Shown: positions 15,992-26,040, counted from the first letter of the stretch. The stretch is 64,000 nucleotides of DNA from Neobacillus sp. PS3-12 (GCF_030915385.1 NZ_CP133268.1:1054001-1118000), one strand, 5' to 3'. Numbers and translations: made by a program. The notes: generated from the letters alone by a model not told the origin.

Positions 15992-16648
15992 TTATTGCGC
16001 CGGTTCAACTTTAGTAGCTTTATATCCTTGGCCATCCCATTGCAGATAAACACGAAATTTTTGCCCTTTATTATCTTTTGCTGAAATTGTCCCTACAGAA
16101 CCGCCTGGTGTACTTTTATCGCTTCCTAAAAACCAAACCGTCATATTCCCCTGGTCAATTCCAGCAGCGGATGACATTGTCTGTAACATCTGCTGCCAGT
16201 CCTGAGAATTAGAATCATAACTTGTCACATGCTGAGTGCTGCTTGCAGGTGCAGTCGTATTTGCATCTGGACTGTTAACCGTTTGTTGTTGATCTGAATT
16301 TGTTTGATTATCCTTTGAAGTCGATGAGGATGCTGCCGTATTCGCTTGGTCCCCCTCAACTTGATCATTATTTGCTTTTGATGAATTCTTCGTTGAAGTA
16401 TTTTTGGTATCAGACGATGTATCAGTTTTTGTTTTATTAGCTGATTTTTTTTCAGTTGCTTTATTGGCTGCAGTTGTTTGAACATCTTTTTTTGCTGCAG
16501 TTTTGTCATTGCCTGATAGAAAGATCGAGTAAGCAACAAACACGATCAGTAAAAGTACAACCACAATTAAACCGTTCAATATTACATTTGTTTTCTTTCT
16601 TTTTGCTCGGTAGCCTGCACGAGAACTACCTTGAAAATCATTCTTCAA
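15992..16648 (-). CDS. yrrS: YrrS family protein (DUF1510), single-pass membrane protein
   Basis: Likely cell-envelope protein co-transcribed with pbpI in B. subtilis; the function is unclear. Layout: short basic cytoplasmic start, one membrane helix (NGLIVVVLLLIVFVAYSIFL), a long Ser/Thr/Asn/Lys linker of about 100 residues, then a folded DUF1510 domain (DWQQMLQTMSSAAGI to the end). I prefer TTG 16648, 9 bp after GGGAG, giving 218 aa; the GTG at 16657 abuts that site. The low-complexity linker suggests the domain is held out from the membrane toward the wall. Confidence 0.85.
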   Translation of the reverse strand: MKNDFQGSSRAGYRAKRKKTNVILNGLIVVVLLLIVFVAYSIFLSGNDKTAAKKDVQTTAANKATEKKSANKTKTDTSSDTKNTSTKNSSKANNDQVEGDQANTAASSSTSKDNQTNSDQQQTVNSPDANTTAPASSTQHVTSYDSNSQDWQQMLQTMSSAAGIDQGNMTVWFLGSDKSTPGGSVGTISAKDNKGQKFRVYLQWDGQGYKATKVEPAQ

Positions 16649-16745
16649 AATTTCCACTCTCCCAATAACAAGGATGTCAACATTCTACCACGAGTGGATG
16701 AAAACTTGAAGCATTTTATCATATTTTTACATATTTTGGATAAAT

Positions 16746-18506
16746 TCATCTTTTTTTGTCATATCTATAAAGCATTTTAACAACTTCAGCAAATAATTGA
16801 TTAACCCCTGGTTCATTGTCGAGCACATCCAAATTTACAGCAACAAGTGCATATTTTGGTTGATGGTATGGGAAGTAACCAGCGAACCATTTATTATGAA
16901 GCTGCAGTCCTTTCTCAAATTTTCCAGTTTCAGCCGTCCCTGACTTTCCTGCTACCTCATAAGGAAGATTTTGAAACCACCTGCCTGTTCCATTTTCATT
17001 CACTACGACCTCTCTTAATAGCTTCTGAAGTCTCATGGCGATGAACGGGGATATGGACTCACCTGGCATGTTTTTTTCAGGAAAATCGATCATCGTAGAC
17101 CCATTTTTATATTCAATCTTTGTGACTGCCCTGACCATTTCCTTTTTCCCACCCTTTGCAATTGTGGCCATCATATTAGCAACTGCCAAAGGAGTAGTTC
17201 TGACCTCATGCTGGCCGATCCCCGACTGTGAAGCAAAGTTAGCATCAGTTTGTGCCGAGCTTTTTAAAAAGACTCTCCCAAATTCTTCATCACTTATTTG
17301 TTTAAAATGGTTTATGTGAAAAACGCTTCCCTCCCAGCCAACAGGTCCGATTAAAGACAGCTTATGTGCGTAATTATCTAAAATCTTGGGATCAATATTC
17401 TTTAACTCCTGAGCTAACTGTCCAAACGTATGATTACAGCTTCTGGCAAAGCTATCTGAGAAATTAAGCATTCCATAATTGTAAACCAGCTCTGGTTCGC
17501 CATTAATCTTTTTACTGCAATCAAACAATCTGGATGGCGTTACAAGGTTATAATCGATCGCAGCAGCAGCTGTAACGGTTTTAAAGATAGATCCGATAAT
17601 TTGCTGCTTTACCATCATATTGGTGATTCCGCTTTGTTGATAGGGATCTGTTTTCACAACAGCAGGTCGAGAGACCATGGCTAAAATGCTGTTATCCGTT
17701 AAATTAAGGAGAATAAGTCCGCCTTTTTTTATTTTAAAAGAATCAACGAGGTTTTCTGTCTGCTCTTGAATTTCTTTGTCAATCGTGGTTCTAACATTGA
17801 CGGGATAGAAAGGATTAGCTGGGTCAACATAACGGACATCTGTCCCATATAAAGAAGCACCTGTTCCGTCCACATGATAAATCAGCTTTGATTTACCGTC
17901 TGGAAGAAGAAACTCATCAAAACTTTGTTCAAGTCCTGAAATGCCGATCAACGTTTTCTCAGGGAGTTTTTTATTAGGATATCTTCTTTCCAATTCTCGA
18001 GGGTTTTCACCGACAATGCCGATTAGCTGTTCGGCGGGGAAAATACTCCGCTCAAAGGACTTTTCGATTGCGAATACACCAGGGATCTGCAAAGCATTGA
18101 TTCCCTCTGCCTGCTTCGGTGAAAGCTCCAGTGGAGATTGCTCCGCTGCAAAGACAAATGGCTTTTTTGCCTGGTCAACCTTTGATTTGATCAGTGGACT
18201 TGGAATTTTTAAAATATCCGCTACTTTTTCTATATCCCATTCCATCTTTTTTAAAAAGGGGAACATAACTAATACCGATATTTTTTTACTTACTAACGGG
18301 CTGCCATTCCGATCATGAAAATTCCCCCTGCCATTATCAATGACTAATTCCTGCGATCTTTGTTTAACACTTTCCTCTAATAAATTAATATGATGTTTTG
18401 AAAAAGTTTCGGTTCTAAAAAGCTGAATCTCCATTAATCTGACTAATAATACACCTAAACAAAAGCTGCAAAACAACAACCAGCCGATTATCCGTCTTTT
18501 TCGCAT
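16746..18506 (-). CDS. pbpI: Class B penicillin-binding protein PbpI (PBP4b)
   Basis: Peptidoglycan transpeptidase with one N-terminal membrane anchor (IIGWLLFCSFCLGVLLVRLM), a dimerisation domain (about residues 50-220) and a transpeptidase domain. Catalytic motifs: SIFK (SxxK) near 307, SCN (SxN) near 358 and KSGTAE near 525, where KSG replaces the more common KTG as in several PBP2-type enzymes. In B. subtilis pbpI (yrrR) is a SigF-dependent forespore gene. I start at ATG 18506 (MRKRRIIG), 7 bp after GAGGTG; this site lies inside the greA terminator stem. Convergence of PbpI, YrrS and MltG genes marks a cell-wall cluster. Confidence 0.92.
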   Translation of the reverse strand: MRKRRIIGWLLFCSFCLGVLLVRLMEIQLFRTETFSKHHINLLEESVKQRSQELVIDNGRGNFHDRNGSPLVSKKISVLVMFPFLKKMEWDIEKVADILKIPSPLIKSKVDQAKKPFVFAAEQSPLELSPKQAEGINALQIPGVFAIEKSFERSIFPAEQLIGIVGENPRELERRYPNKKLPEKTLIGISGLEQSFDEFLLPDGKSKLIYHVDGTGASLYGTDVRYVDPANPFYPVNVRTTIDKEIQEQTENLVDSFKIKKGGLILLNLTDNSILAMVSRPAVVKTDPYQQSGITNMMVKQQIIGSIFKTVTAAAAIDYNLVTPSRLFDCSKKINGEPELVYNYGMLNFSDSFARSCNHTFGQLAQELKNIDPKILDNYAHKLSLIGPVGWEGSVFHINHFKQISDEEFGRVFLKSSAQTDANFASQSGIGQHEVRTTPLAVANMMATIAKGGKKEMVRAVTKIEYKNGSTMIDFPEKNMPGESISPFIAMRLQKLLREVVVNENGTGRWFQNLPYEVAGKSGTAETGKFEKGLQLHNKWFAGYFPYHQPKYALVAVNLDVLDNEPGVNQLFAEVVKMLYRYDKKR

Positions 18507-18511
18507 AAAAA

Positions 18512-18542
18512 AACACCTCATCAAAAGTTTTGACGAGGTGTT
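18512..18542 (-). terminator. greA terminator overlapping the pbpI ribosome site
   Basis: AACACCTCGTC-AAAACTTTT-GATGAGGTGTT on the minus strand, one mismatch, followed by TTTTTT. The 3' arm contains the GAGGTG that serves pbpI, and the T run forms its spacer. Folding would therefore both end greA transcription and hide the pbpI site. Confidence 0.8.
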
Positions 18543-18576
18543 CTCTTTTCAAACAAGAATATAAACCAAGGTTAAT

Positions 18577-19053
18577 TTATTTAATTGAAACGATTCGAAC
18601 ATTCATTTCGCCGCCAGGGGTTTGCACTGTTACCTGGTCCCCCACCTTTTTGCCAATCAAGCTTTTGGCAATTGGTGAATCGTTTGAGATTTTACCTTCA
18701 AATGGGTCAGCCTCTGCACTTCCAACAATTGAGTATGTTTCCTCTTCGCCATCAGGTAGTTCAATGAATGTTACAGATCTTCCTAAGGAAACAGTATCGC
18801 TTGCTATTTCTCCCTCTTCAATAATTTTTGCATTACGAATCATATTTTCAATCGTCGTAATACGTCCTTCAACAAATGCCTGCTCTTCTTTTGCAGAATC
18901 ATACTCAGAGTTCTCGGATAAATCACCAAAACTTCTTGCAATTTTAATCCGTTCAACGACTTCTTTTCTTTTAACCGTTTTCAAATATTCAAGCTCTTGT
19001 GCAAGCTTCTCTTTTCCTGCTAGTGTCATTGGAAATACTTTTTCGGTAGCCAA
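18577..19053 (-). CDS. greA: Transcription elongation factor GreA
   Basis: GreA inserts into the RNA polymerase secondary channel and stimulates cleavage of backtracked transcripts. The N-terminal coiled coil carries [16 protein letters not shown], with the acidic tip residues needed for cleavage; the C-terminal FKBP-like domain contains [21 protein letters not shown] choose TTG 19053, 8 bp after AAGGAGTG, giving 158 aa ([10 protein letters not shown]), the usual length; an upstream GTG overlaps the ribosome site. Confidence 0.96.
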   Translation of the reverse strand: MATEKVFPMTLAGKEKLAQELEYLKTVKRKEVVERIKIARSFGDLSENSEYDSAKEEQAFVEGRITTIENMIRNAKIIEEGEIASDTVSLGRSVTFIELPDGEEETYSIVGSAEADPFEGKISNDSPIAKSLIGKKVGDQVTVQTPGGEMNVRIVSIK

Positions 19054-19210
19054 ACTATTCACTCCTTCTAGTCGTCACAAATACCCATTAGAATTGTGTA
19101 TTTAATATATGTACAGATAAATGTCCTTAAGACAAAAAAATATATAGCAGCGCGTTCTCTTGTGAAAGCGCAGGAATCAACCATAAAATATATTTTTCTA
19201 TGCTATTGTG

Positions 19211-19843
19211 TCATAAAACTGACTTTTGTTCAAGAATTGTTTTTATTTTAGTAACCATTAAATCAATTGCTACATGATTATGTCCGCCTTCTGGGACGAT
19301 AATGTCAGCATATCTTTTCGTCGGTTCAATAAATTGATTATGCATTGGCCTCACAACATTAACATATTGATCAATGACAGAATCAATCGATCGCCCGCGT
19401 TCCTTAAGATCACGCATTAAACGGCGAATAATTCTTAAATCTGCATCTGTATCAACATAAAGCTTGATATCCATTAAATTGCGCAAGCGTTCATCTTCCA
19501 GGACAAGGATTCCCTCGAGTATAATGACGTCCTTGGGCCCGACCTCAATGATTTCATTTGAACGAGTATGCAAAGAATAATCATATACAGGCTTATTAAT
19601 CGATTCATAACGTAAAAGCTGTCCAACATGTTGAATTAACAAATCATTATCAAACGCAAGCGGATGGTCGTAATTTGTCTTGAGCCTTTCTTCAAACGGA
19701 AGGTGGCTTTGATCCTTATAATAGTAGTCCTGTTCAAGGATTAAAATCGAATGCCCCTTAAAGCTCTCATAAATGGCTTTCGTTACACTTGTTTTTCCCG
19801 AACCTGAACCACCTGTTACACCAATAACAACAGGCTTGTGCAT
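19211..19843 (-). CDS. udk: Uridine kinase Udk
   Basis: Phosphorylates uridine and cytidine to UMP and CMP in pyrimidine salvage. The P-loop [13 protein letters not shown] is at residues 8-20, with the nucleoside-binding stretch QDYYYKDQ and NYDHPLAFD following. The 210-aa length is typical. Only 4 bp separate it from trhP2; the operon trmR-trhP1-trhP2-udk-greA is conserved in bacilli. Confidence 0.97.
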   Translation of the reverse strand: MHKPVVIGVTGGSGSGKTSVTKAIYESFKGHSILILEQDYYYKDQSHLPFEERLKTNYDHPLAFDNDLLIQHVGQLLRYESINKPVYDYSLHTRSNEIIEVGPKDVIILEGILVLEDERLRNLMDIKLYVDTDADLRIIRRLMRDLKERGRSIDSVIDQYVNVVRPMHNQFIEPTKRYADIIVPEGGHNHVAIDLMVTKIKTILEQKSVL

Positions 19844-19847
19844 GAAG

Positions 19848-21119
19848 CTAGTTCCCCTTTCGCATCATGTTGTTAGGGTAAACCGGTCTGTCCAATTGAA
19901 ATTGAACAATTTGGAGGGGATGACGAGCCGCATCAAGCTCTACACCTTTTTCATCCCAGATTTTATCGATCACATGTGTAAAGTTTTCGGTTATTTCTGG
20001 TCCGAAAAATTCAACTTCGTCTCCTGGTTTAAAGTGGTTACGCTGCTGTAGTGTAACCATTTGTGTGTCCTCATTATAATCTAACACAAGTCCAACAAAT
20101 TCATAGCTTGTCTTCTTGCTATGATTGCCAAACATTTGCTCTTTATACCCCGGAACACCTTCAAAAAATGCAGAAGCTGTTTCACGATTTGCACATTTAT
20201 CAAGCTCATCCAGCCATTCCTGTTTGATCACAAAGTTGTCAGGGTCGGCACAGTAGGCATCAATGACTTTTCGGTAAACACTAACGACGGTTGCAATATA
20301 ATGAATGGACTTCATGCGCCCTTCGATTTTTAAACTGTCAATTCCTATCTCAATCATTTTTGGAATGGATTGCAGTAAATTAAGATCCTTAGGGCTCATG
20401 GCAAATGAAGCGTCGTTTTCTGCAAAAAGCGCTTTTTCATCACTTTCATTTAATTGATACAAATCATAATCCCAACGGCATGATTGGCAACAGCCGCCGC
20501 GGTTGGAGTCTCTTGCTGTCATATGGTTACTCAATGTACAACGTCCAGAATAGGCAATACACATGGCACCATGGATGAACGTTTCAATTTCGATATCAAC
20601 TTTTTCCTTCATTTCACGGATATCTTCCGCACTTGTTTCACGGGCCAACACTACCCGTTCCGCACCTTCTTCTTTCCAAAACTGAACTGTCTGCCAGTTG
20701 GTGATTGATTGCTGAGTACTAATGTGGATCTCAATTTCTGGTGCAATTCGTTTACATGTTTCGATAATCAGAGGATCTGCCACGATAATACCGGCAATTC
20801 CAGCATTTTTTAATCCTTTTAGATACTCCTCTAATCCTTCAATATTTTCATTATGAGCAAAAATATTGGTTGTCACATAAATCTTCGCACCGTATTCTTT
20901 GGCAAACTCTACTCCTTCTTTCATTTCTTCGAAAGTAAAGTTGTCTGCATTTGAACGGAGTCCATATTCTTGACCGCCAAGAAATACAGCATCTGCGCCA
21001 TAGTGAATAGCAATTTTTAACTTCTCAAGATTCCCTGCAGGTGCCAGAAGTTCCGGTTTCTTAACGATCACCCGTTTTCCATTCACAACTTCAGATATAG
21101 TCTCTTTCACAACACTCAC
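19848..21119 (-). CDS. trhP2: tRNA U34 hydroxylation protein TrhP2 (peptidase U32 family, YrrO)
   Basis: Needed with TrhP1 for prephenate-dependent formation of 5-hydroxyuridine at tRNA position 34. The protein has the U32 signature [17 protein letters not shown] near residue 175 and the cysteine cluster GGCCQSC that may hold an iron-sulfur cluster, plus a C-terminal beta domain with [10 protein letters not shown]. At 423 aa it matches YrrO. The start is GTG 21119 behind AGGAGGT. It follows trhP1 by 23 bp. Although the family is called peptidase U32, the established function is RNA modification. Confidence 0.92.
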   Translation of the reverse strand: MSVVKETISEVVNGKRVIVKKPELLAPAGNLEKLKIAIHYGADAVFLGGQEYGLRSNADNFTFEEMKEGVEFAKEYGAKIYVTTNIFAHNENIEGLEEYLKGLKNAGIAGIIVADPLIIETCKRIAPEIEIHISTQQSITNWQTVQFWKEEGAERVVLARETSAEDIREMKEKVDIEIETFIHGAMCIAYSGRCTLSNHMTARDSNRGGCCQSCRWDYDLYQLNESDEKALFAENDASFAMSPKDLNLLQSIPKMIEIGIDSLKIEGRMKSIHYIATVVSVYRKVIDAYCADPDNFVIKQEWLDELDKCANRETASAFFEGVPGYKEQMFGNHSKKTSYEFVGLVLDYNEDTQMVTLQQRNHFKPGDEVEFFGPEITENFTHVIDKIWDEKGVELDAARHPLQIVQFQLDRPVYPNNMMRKGN

Positions 21120-21142
21120 GGTTAAATACCTCCTATCATTTA

Positions 21143-22072
21143 TTAATAAACTGTTTCCTTAAAATAAAATCCTGTATCGAATGAACGGTTGGCTGGTTGA
21201 ATTTCTTCCAGCTTCGTTAATAGGTCGGCTTTTTCATCTTCGTACAAATCCGGGTCCTCAAAATATAAGTCAATAGCTTTCCGATAGATTTCAGTAACAG
21301 CAATTAGATATTCTATATCCTTTAAAATCCCATCAATTTTAAATGAATCAACACCGGCTTCTAACATATCCTGGAGCTCATCAATGATACAAACATCATT
21401 CGGGCTCATAATATGAGTCCCATTTTCATCTTCAAAAATCGGATATTTATTTCCGCGTTCCTTATCATGTAAAAACATATTTTTTTGCGTTTTACGGTTC
21501 TCAATCTCCATCTCTTTGCCTTGATACTCAAAGTAATTTCCAAGCAATGAACGTTTAGATTGGAACATACAGGTCATTCCATGTACGAGCACTTCTATTT
21601 CAACTTCCGACTTTTCAGCTATTTCAACAATAGCATCCATATTGATTTCTCGGGCAAGGACTGCACGTTTTGCTCCTTTTCTCCCCCAATAATTGACGGA
21701 ATACCAATTGGTCCCTAAAGTTTCGGTGCTCCAATGCAGCTTCATTTCTGGTGCAGCCTCACGTGCTGATAGTAAAACTGCAGGGTCTCCAAAAATAACT
21801 GCGTCAGCATTTGCTTCCACTGTAAACCGAAGATAATCTTTCAATTCTTCCAGTTTTTCATTGTGAAAAATTGCATTCATCGCAACATACACTTTTTTCC
21901 CCTTCGAATGGGCAAGCTCAATTGCTTTTTTGACGTCCTCACGATTAAACTCACCTGCAAGGCGCAGACCATAACGCTCTTCTCCAACTACAAACGCATC
22001 TGCGCCAGCTTCTATTAATGGCAGGATATCATCGACTTTATATGGTGTTACCAAAATTTCTGTTTTACTCAC
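21143..22072 (-). CDS. trhP1: tRNA U34 hydroxylation protein TrhP1 (peptidase U32 family, YrrN)
   Basis: Partner of TrhP2 in making 5-hydroxyuridine in tRNA anticodons; the methyl group is added by TrmR next door. The N-terminal TIM-barrel part shows GADAFVVGEERYGLR and the U32-like block IEVLVHGMTCMFQSKRS, lacking the cysteine-rich loop of TrhP2. The start is GTG 22072, 6 bp after AAGGGGTG, which gives 309 aa (MSKTEILV), the YrrN length. It overlaps the end of trmR by 8 bp. Confidence 0.91.
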   Translation of the reverse strand: MSKTEILVTPYKVDDILPLIEAGADAFVVGEERYGLRLAGEFNREDVKKAIELAHSKGKKVYVAMNAIFHNEKLEELKDYLRFTVEANADAVIFGDPAVLLSAREAAPEMKLHWSTETLGTNWYSVNYWGRKGAKRAVLAREINMDAIVEIAEKSEVEIEVLVHGMTCMFQSKRSLLGNYFEYQGKEMEIENRKTQKNMFLHDKERGNKYPIFEDENGTHIMSPNDVCIIDELQDMLEAGVDSFKIDGILKDIEYLIAVTEIYRKAIDLYFEDPDLYEDEKADLLTKLEEIQPANRSFDTGFYFKETVY

Positions 22073-22718
22073 TTTTTTCACCCCTTTTTTTACTAATCGC
22101 AACCCCATCCCCAACAGGTAAAATAATCGTGTGATATAGTGGGTTACTCATCAACCACTGATTAAATCCATCTATCTTCTTGACAAGATTTCGAGTTCGC
22201 TTTGATTCGATCTCCGTCTCACAAACAAGTCCCTTAAATAAAACATTGTCAGTAATGATAATCCCCTTGTCGCTCAAATACTTGGAATAAAGCTCGAAAA
22301 ACTTCTTATATTGTCCTTTTGCTGCGTCGATAAAAATAGCATCAAATGGTCCCAAATCGCTAATCTGACTTTCAACCTCTAAGGCATCACCTTTAATCAA
22401 GATAATTTGCTCAGCAGCTTCTGAACGTTCGAGAAATTTTTCTGCCTGTTGATAACGTTCTGGATCCCGTTCAATTGTAATAATCTTTACCTCTTTAACC
22501 GATTGAGCCATTCTAAGTGCAGAATAGCCAATTGCTGCCCCGATCTCCAAAATCCTTTTGGGACTTTGAATACGCAATATTTGCAGCATCGCTTCAATAC
22601 CTGCGAGTTCCATAATGGGGACATGATGCTCTTTTGCATAGTTCTCCATTTCTAAAACAAGCGAGTCTCGGTCGGGAACAAGACCTTCAATATAAGAATG
22701 CAGCTTCTCATTTAACAA
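22065..22718 (-). CDS. trmR: tRNA 5-hydroxyuridine methyltransferase TrmR (YrrM)
   Basis: SAM-dependent O-methyltransferase that converts 5-hydroxyuridine to 5-methoxyuridine at tRNA wobble position 34. The 217-aa protein has the catechol-type O-methyltransferase fold: motif I RILEIGAAIGYSALRMA near residue 60, the acidic ribose contact TIERDPE and FDAIFIDAAKGQY. It overlaps trhP1, forming a compact hydroxylation-then-methylation pathway. No ribosome site stronger than AGGTGAAGCAGC is visible. Confidence 0.92.
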   Translation of the reverse strand: MLNEKLHSYIEGLVPDRDSLVLEMENYAKEHHVPIMELAGIEAMLQILRIQSPKRILEIGAAIGYSALRMAQSVKEVKIITIERDPERYQQAEKFLERSEAAEQIILIKGDALEVESQISDLGPFDAIFIDAAKGQYKKFFELYSKYLSDKGIIITDNVLFKGLVCETEIESKRTRNLVKKIDGFNQWLMSNPLYHTIILPVGDGVAISKKRGEKSE

Positions 22719-23037
22719 GCTGCTTCACCTCTATCCTACTTGAAAAGCGAAAACGGCCTTTTGGGTGAATTTCCGAGGCAGACATTCCGCTTTATGAAGT
22801 TTATTCTTATGAAAAATGGGTTGTATAAGTTTATAAATGCATTATGGCATTTTATAATGCACTTTAGACATGAAAAAATAGCGTTCACAGAAAAGCTAGA
22901 GCATAACTGGTTGTTCACCATGTTATACTTTAGGGATTAAATCCCAAATCCAAGCAAAACTGTGGGGTACGCTATAGCTTCTTTATAAACACTTGAACTA
23001 TTTTAACATAAATCATTTAGGAATGCGAATCTTTCCG
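22719..23037. other. Non-coding gap between mltG and trmR
   Basis: 319 bp without a supportable gene. The only notable element is an imperfect palindrome at 22839-22860 with arms GCATTAT and ATAATGC. The trmR promoter should lie here on the minus strand but I could not assign it with confidence; no clear mltG terminator is visible. Confidence 0.5.
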
Positions 23038-24159
23038 TTAATTCCCACTAGAAATATACTTTGCTTTTTCTTGATTATGTTCATCCAGTGTTTTTGAAAA
23101 AATAACACTTCCATCGGCTGTGGCTAAAAAGTAATAATAATCAGTTTGCTCCGGATTTAGTGCAGCCTCGATTGAGACCTTCCCAGCATTTGAAATTGGC
23201 CCTGGCGGCAAACCAATGTTTTTGTAGGTGTTATATGGTGAATTAACTTCTAAATCTGAATATAAAACTCTGTCTTTATGCTTGCCCTCGGCATAGAGCA
23301 CAGTTGGATCAGTTTGCAATGGCATGCCCTTTTGCAGTCTATTATAGAATACACTTGAAATTTTATTTCGATCTGCTTTTTCGGTAGCTTCTTGTTCAAT
23401 TAATGAGGCCATTGTTAATACCTGATGGATAGTTAGCTTTTTTTGTTTGAGCTGATCCTGGTATGGTGCTAAGACTTCATTTGATTTTTCGAGCATTATA
23501 TTGATAACTTCATCAATTGAGGGATTGGACTTATAAAATGGATATGTGGCAGGAAATAAGTAACCCTCAAGCGGATACATGATATTGCTATTTAGGATTT
23601 CATTTGATAATAACTTCGGATATTTTGCGATAAGTTTTTGAACGTACGTTCGATCATTCAATCGACTAAGAACATCACTTTCAGGCTTATGGAGAGCATT
23701 CGCAATAATTTGGGATATTTCTTTTAACTGTTTTCCTTCAGGGATAGTGATTGTAATTACTGGAGCAACTTTACCCGATTTCAAGCGTTTAATGACCTGT
23801 GAAACAGTCATGGATGGACTGAGTTGATACGAGCCAGCCATAAAGCCTGCCTCTTTTTTAAATTTCACGTAATACCTAAAAACACGAGCGTCTTTTATTA
23901 TACCTTTGGATTGTAAAATGTCAGAGATCTTTGTTACCGTTGATCCTGATGGGATTTCAATTACTTTTTGCTCGTTGCTTTTAGGTGATACTGGATTTAG
24001 TGCAGATGTTATGTAAAAATACCCTCCGCCTAGAGTAGCGAGAACAATCAAGACAATTGCAATGGTTATAAGCCGCCATACTCTTATTTTCCCCTGTTCA
24101 CCTAAAATTTTTGGCAGATTCCTTTTTTTTGTTTTTTTATCGACTCCCGACACCAACAT
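23038..24159 (-). CDS. mltG: Endolytic murein transglycosylase MltG (YrrL)
   Basis: Membrane-bound lytic transglycosylase that cuts nascent glycan strands and so sets their length. A basic cytoplasmic tail is followed by one membrane helix (LITIAIVLIVLATLGGGYFYI), a LysM-like subdomain (VIEIPSGSTVTKISDILQSK) and the YceG catalytic domain. The catalytic Glu is in SLIEQEA, with QTDPTVLYA and SPYNTYKNIGLPPGPI following. I place the start at ATG 24159; GTG 24153 is spaced better from GGGAGGG and is equally possible. An open frame continues upstream to 24258 without a ribosome site. Confidence 0.92.
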   Translation of the reverse strand: MLVSGVDKKTKKRNLPKILGEQGKIRVWRLITIAIVLIVLATLGGGYFYITSALNPVSPKSNEQKVIEIPSGSTVTKISDILQSKGIIKDARVFRYYVKFKKEAGFMAGSYQLSPSMTVSQVIKRLKSGKVAPVITITIPEGKQLKEISQIIANALHKPESDVLSRLNDRTYVQKLIAKYPKLLSNEILNSNIMYPLEGYLFPATYPFYKSNPSIDEVINIMLEKSNEVLAPYQDQLKQKKLTIHQVLTMASLIEQEATEKADRNKISSVFYNRLQKGMPLQTDPTVLYAEGKHKDRVLYSDLEVNSPYNTYKNIGLPPGPISNAGKVSIEAALNPEQTDYYYFLATADGSVIFSKTLDEHNQEKAKYISSGN

Positions 24160-24369
24160 TTCCCTCCCGAATAAAAAGCTATCTAATACTTTAAAAAAGC
24201 CATTTGCAATGCAAATGGACCTCGTAGTAATTTGAGCATATATGACGAAAATTGTCAATTGAAGCCGAAAAAAAGACAGCTAACATAAGCTGCCTTCCCA
24301 CTTTTATTTTCTTTGGAATCATTTCATCTGAGGTTCAATAGTTTATCGAAAAAGCTATAACACAAGCTA

Positions 24370-25461
24370 TTAATCATTCGAGAATATTACTTTAATTGCT
24401 TGTTCTTTTGCTGCATTTGCAAAAACGTCATACCCTTTCATTATGTCATCTAGAGGAAAACGGTGCGTGATTAATTTCTGAGGCTCTAATTTATTGGAAA
24501 CAACTGATTTTAACAGCATAGGTGTTGAATTTGTACTAACAAGTCCTGTTGTTAAAGTAATATTGTGGATCCATAACTTTTCAATATGGAATTCAACACT
24601 TTTTCCATGAACACCAATATTAGCTATATTTCCACCTGGTTTAATAATTTCTTGGCAGATGTCAAAAGTGGCAGGAATTCCTACTGCTTCAATGGCAACA
24701 TCCACACCTTTACCACCATCTGTTAAAGAAAAGACACTTTGAATTGCCTTTCCATCTGAACTGTTAACTACCTTAGTTGCACCAAATTGCTTCGCTATTT
24801 CTAAGCGATTATCATCTAAGTCAACCATGATTATTTCAGCAGGAGAATAAAACTGAGACGTTAATAATGCCGACAAACCTACTGGGCCAGCCCCTATGAT
24901 CGCAATCGTATCTCCAGGTTTTACTCTTCCATTAAGTACCCCAATCTCAAATCCTGTCGGGAGAATGTCGCTTAACATCACCATTGCTTCATCATCAACA
25001 CTAGAAGGAACCGGATAAAGGCTTGTATCTGCATATGGAATACGTACGTATTCCGCTTGAGTCCCATCAATAAGATGGCCAAGAATCCAGCCGCCATCCT
25101 CACAGTGGGCATATAAACCTTTTTTACAATTATCACATTTTCCGCAAGAGGTGATACAGGATATTAATACCTTATCTCCTACCTTAAAATTTTGTACACC
25201 TGAACCTATTTCTTCGATAATCCCTACGCCCTCATGCCCGAGAATTCGTCCATCGGTAACAGCTGGAACATCCCCTTTAAGTATATGGAGATCTGATCCG
25301 CATATGGTAGTTTTAACGATTTTTATTATAGCATCTGTTGGTTTCTCGATAGCTGGTTTTGGCACATCGGTCCATTCTTTTTTCCCAGGTCCACGGTAGA
25401 CGAGTGCTTTCATTGTTTTCAAATTCGTTTGCGATTCAAGTTGAACATTTAATAATTCCAT
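24370..25461 (-). CDS. Zinc-dependent alcohol dehydrogenase, MDR family (inserted gene)
   Basis: Medium-chain dehydrogenase/reductase of 363 aa with both zinc sites: catalytic ligands in TICGSDLH and GHEGVGIIEEIG, and the structural cluster CGKCDNCKKGLYAHC. The nucleotide-binding motif is IGAGPVGLSALL, followed by the acidic VDLDDNR that favours NAD. It resembles NAD-dependent alcohol or butanediol-type dehydrogenases, but the substrate is not determined. ATG follows GGGAGG at 8 bp. It sits between yrzB and mltG, adjacent genes in B. subtilis, with a terminator on its upstream side, so it looks like an insertion with its own promoter. Confidence 0.88.
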   Translation of the reverse strand: MELLNVQLESQTNLKTMKALVYRGPGKKEWTDVPKPAIEKPTDAIIKIVKTTICGSDLHILKGDVPAVTDGRILGHEGVGIIEEIGSGVQNFKVGDKVLISCITSCGKCDNCKKGLYAHCEDGGWILGHLIDGTQAEYVRIPYADTSLYPVPSSVDDEAMVMLSDILPTGFEIGVLNGRVKPGDTIAIIGAGPVGLSALLTSQFYSPAEIIMVDLDDNRLEIAKQFGATKVVNSSDGKAIQSVFSLTDGGKGVDVAIEAVGIPATFDICQEIIKPGGNIANIGVHGKSVEFHIEKLWIHNITLTTGLVSTNSTPMLLKSVVSNKLEPQKLITHRFPLDDIMKGYDVFANAAKEQAIKVIFSND

Positions 25462-25704
25462 TTTAATTTCCTCCCATACTTTGAATTCAAATACAACAGG
25501 AGAATTGGATTCGCAATGATGAAAACAAAACTGGTTACCCCTTGTTATAAAGTCTTTCTCTTAAAAACAACCGATCCCCTTTGTTCCTCCTTTCTGAAAA
25601 GGAAAAAAATTCTTACAACTAAATTTTACCTAATTCAACGATTTTATTGTATACACATTTCTGAACTTTCTGTTACAACTTCCTCACGCATGAAAAAATA
25701 ATAA

Positions 25705-25732
25705 AAAACCGACCATTGGCAGGTTTTTGGAT
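25705..25732 (-). terminator. Terminator of the ireB-ruvX-yrzB operon
   Basis: AACCTGCCAATGGTCGGTT on the minus strand, a short G/C stem, followed by TTTTATTATTTTTTC. It separates yrzB from the alcohol dehydrogenase gene. Confidence 0.75.
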
Positions 25733-25737
25733 GTTCA

Positions 25738-26028
25738 TTATTCTCCATCTTCCTCTTCGTCAAGGAACGTGTTTAAAACCTCTTCGATCATATCCCATTC
25801 TTCATCGGTTTCGATTGGCATTAATTCGCCGTCCTCACCATCTTCTTTTGGAATAAACGCGGAAGCGTGAATTTCAATATCCTCTTCGTCATCTTCCTCT
25901 GCACCAAGTGGATAGTAAAGTACATAGGACTTTCCAAATTCATCAGAATCAAATGTAAAAAGAACTTCACATAGCTGTTCGTTGCCTTCTTCATCTACAA
26001 CTGTAATATGCTTTTCATCGTGGTTCAT
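25738..26028 (-). CDS. yrzB: DUF1292 family protein YrzB
   Basis: Very acidic 96-aa protein (runs such as [13 protein letters not shown]) of the DUF1292/YrzB family, function unknown. It begins [19 protein letters not shown], typical of the family. ATG follows GAGGTGAAATA. It is the last gene of the conserved ireB-ruvX-yrzB cluster. In B. subtilis mltG would come next. Confidence 0.92.
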   Translation of the reverse strand: MNHDEKHITVVDEEGNEQLCEVLFTFDSDEFGKSYVLYYPLGAEEDDEEDIEIHASAFIPKEDGEDGELMPIETDEEWDMIEEVLNTFLDEEEDGE

Positions 26029-26040
26029 TATTTCACCTCA

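Noticed and set aside
22740..22940. 66-codon plus-strand frame between mltG and trmR
   Set aside because: No ribosome site, atypical composition and overlap with an equally long frame on the other strand.
24160..24258. 33-residue N-terminal extension of MltG
   Set aside because: No ribosome site at 24258 and a strong GGGAGGG just before 24159.
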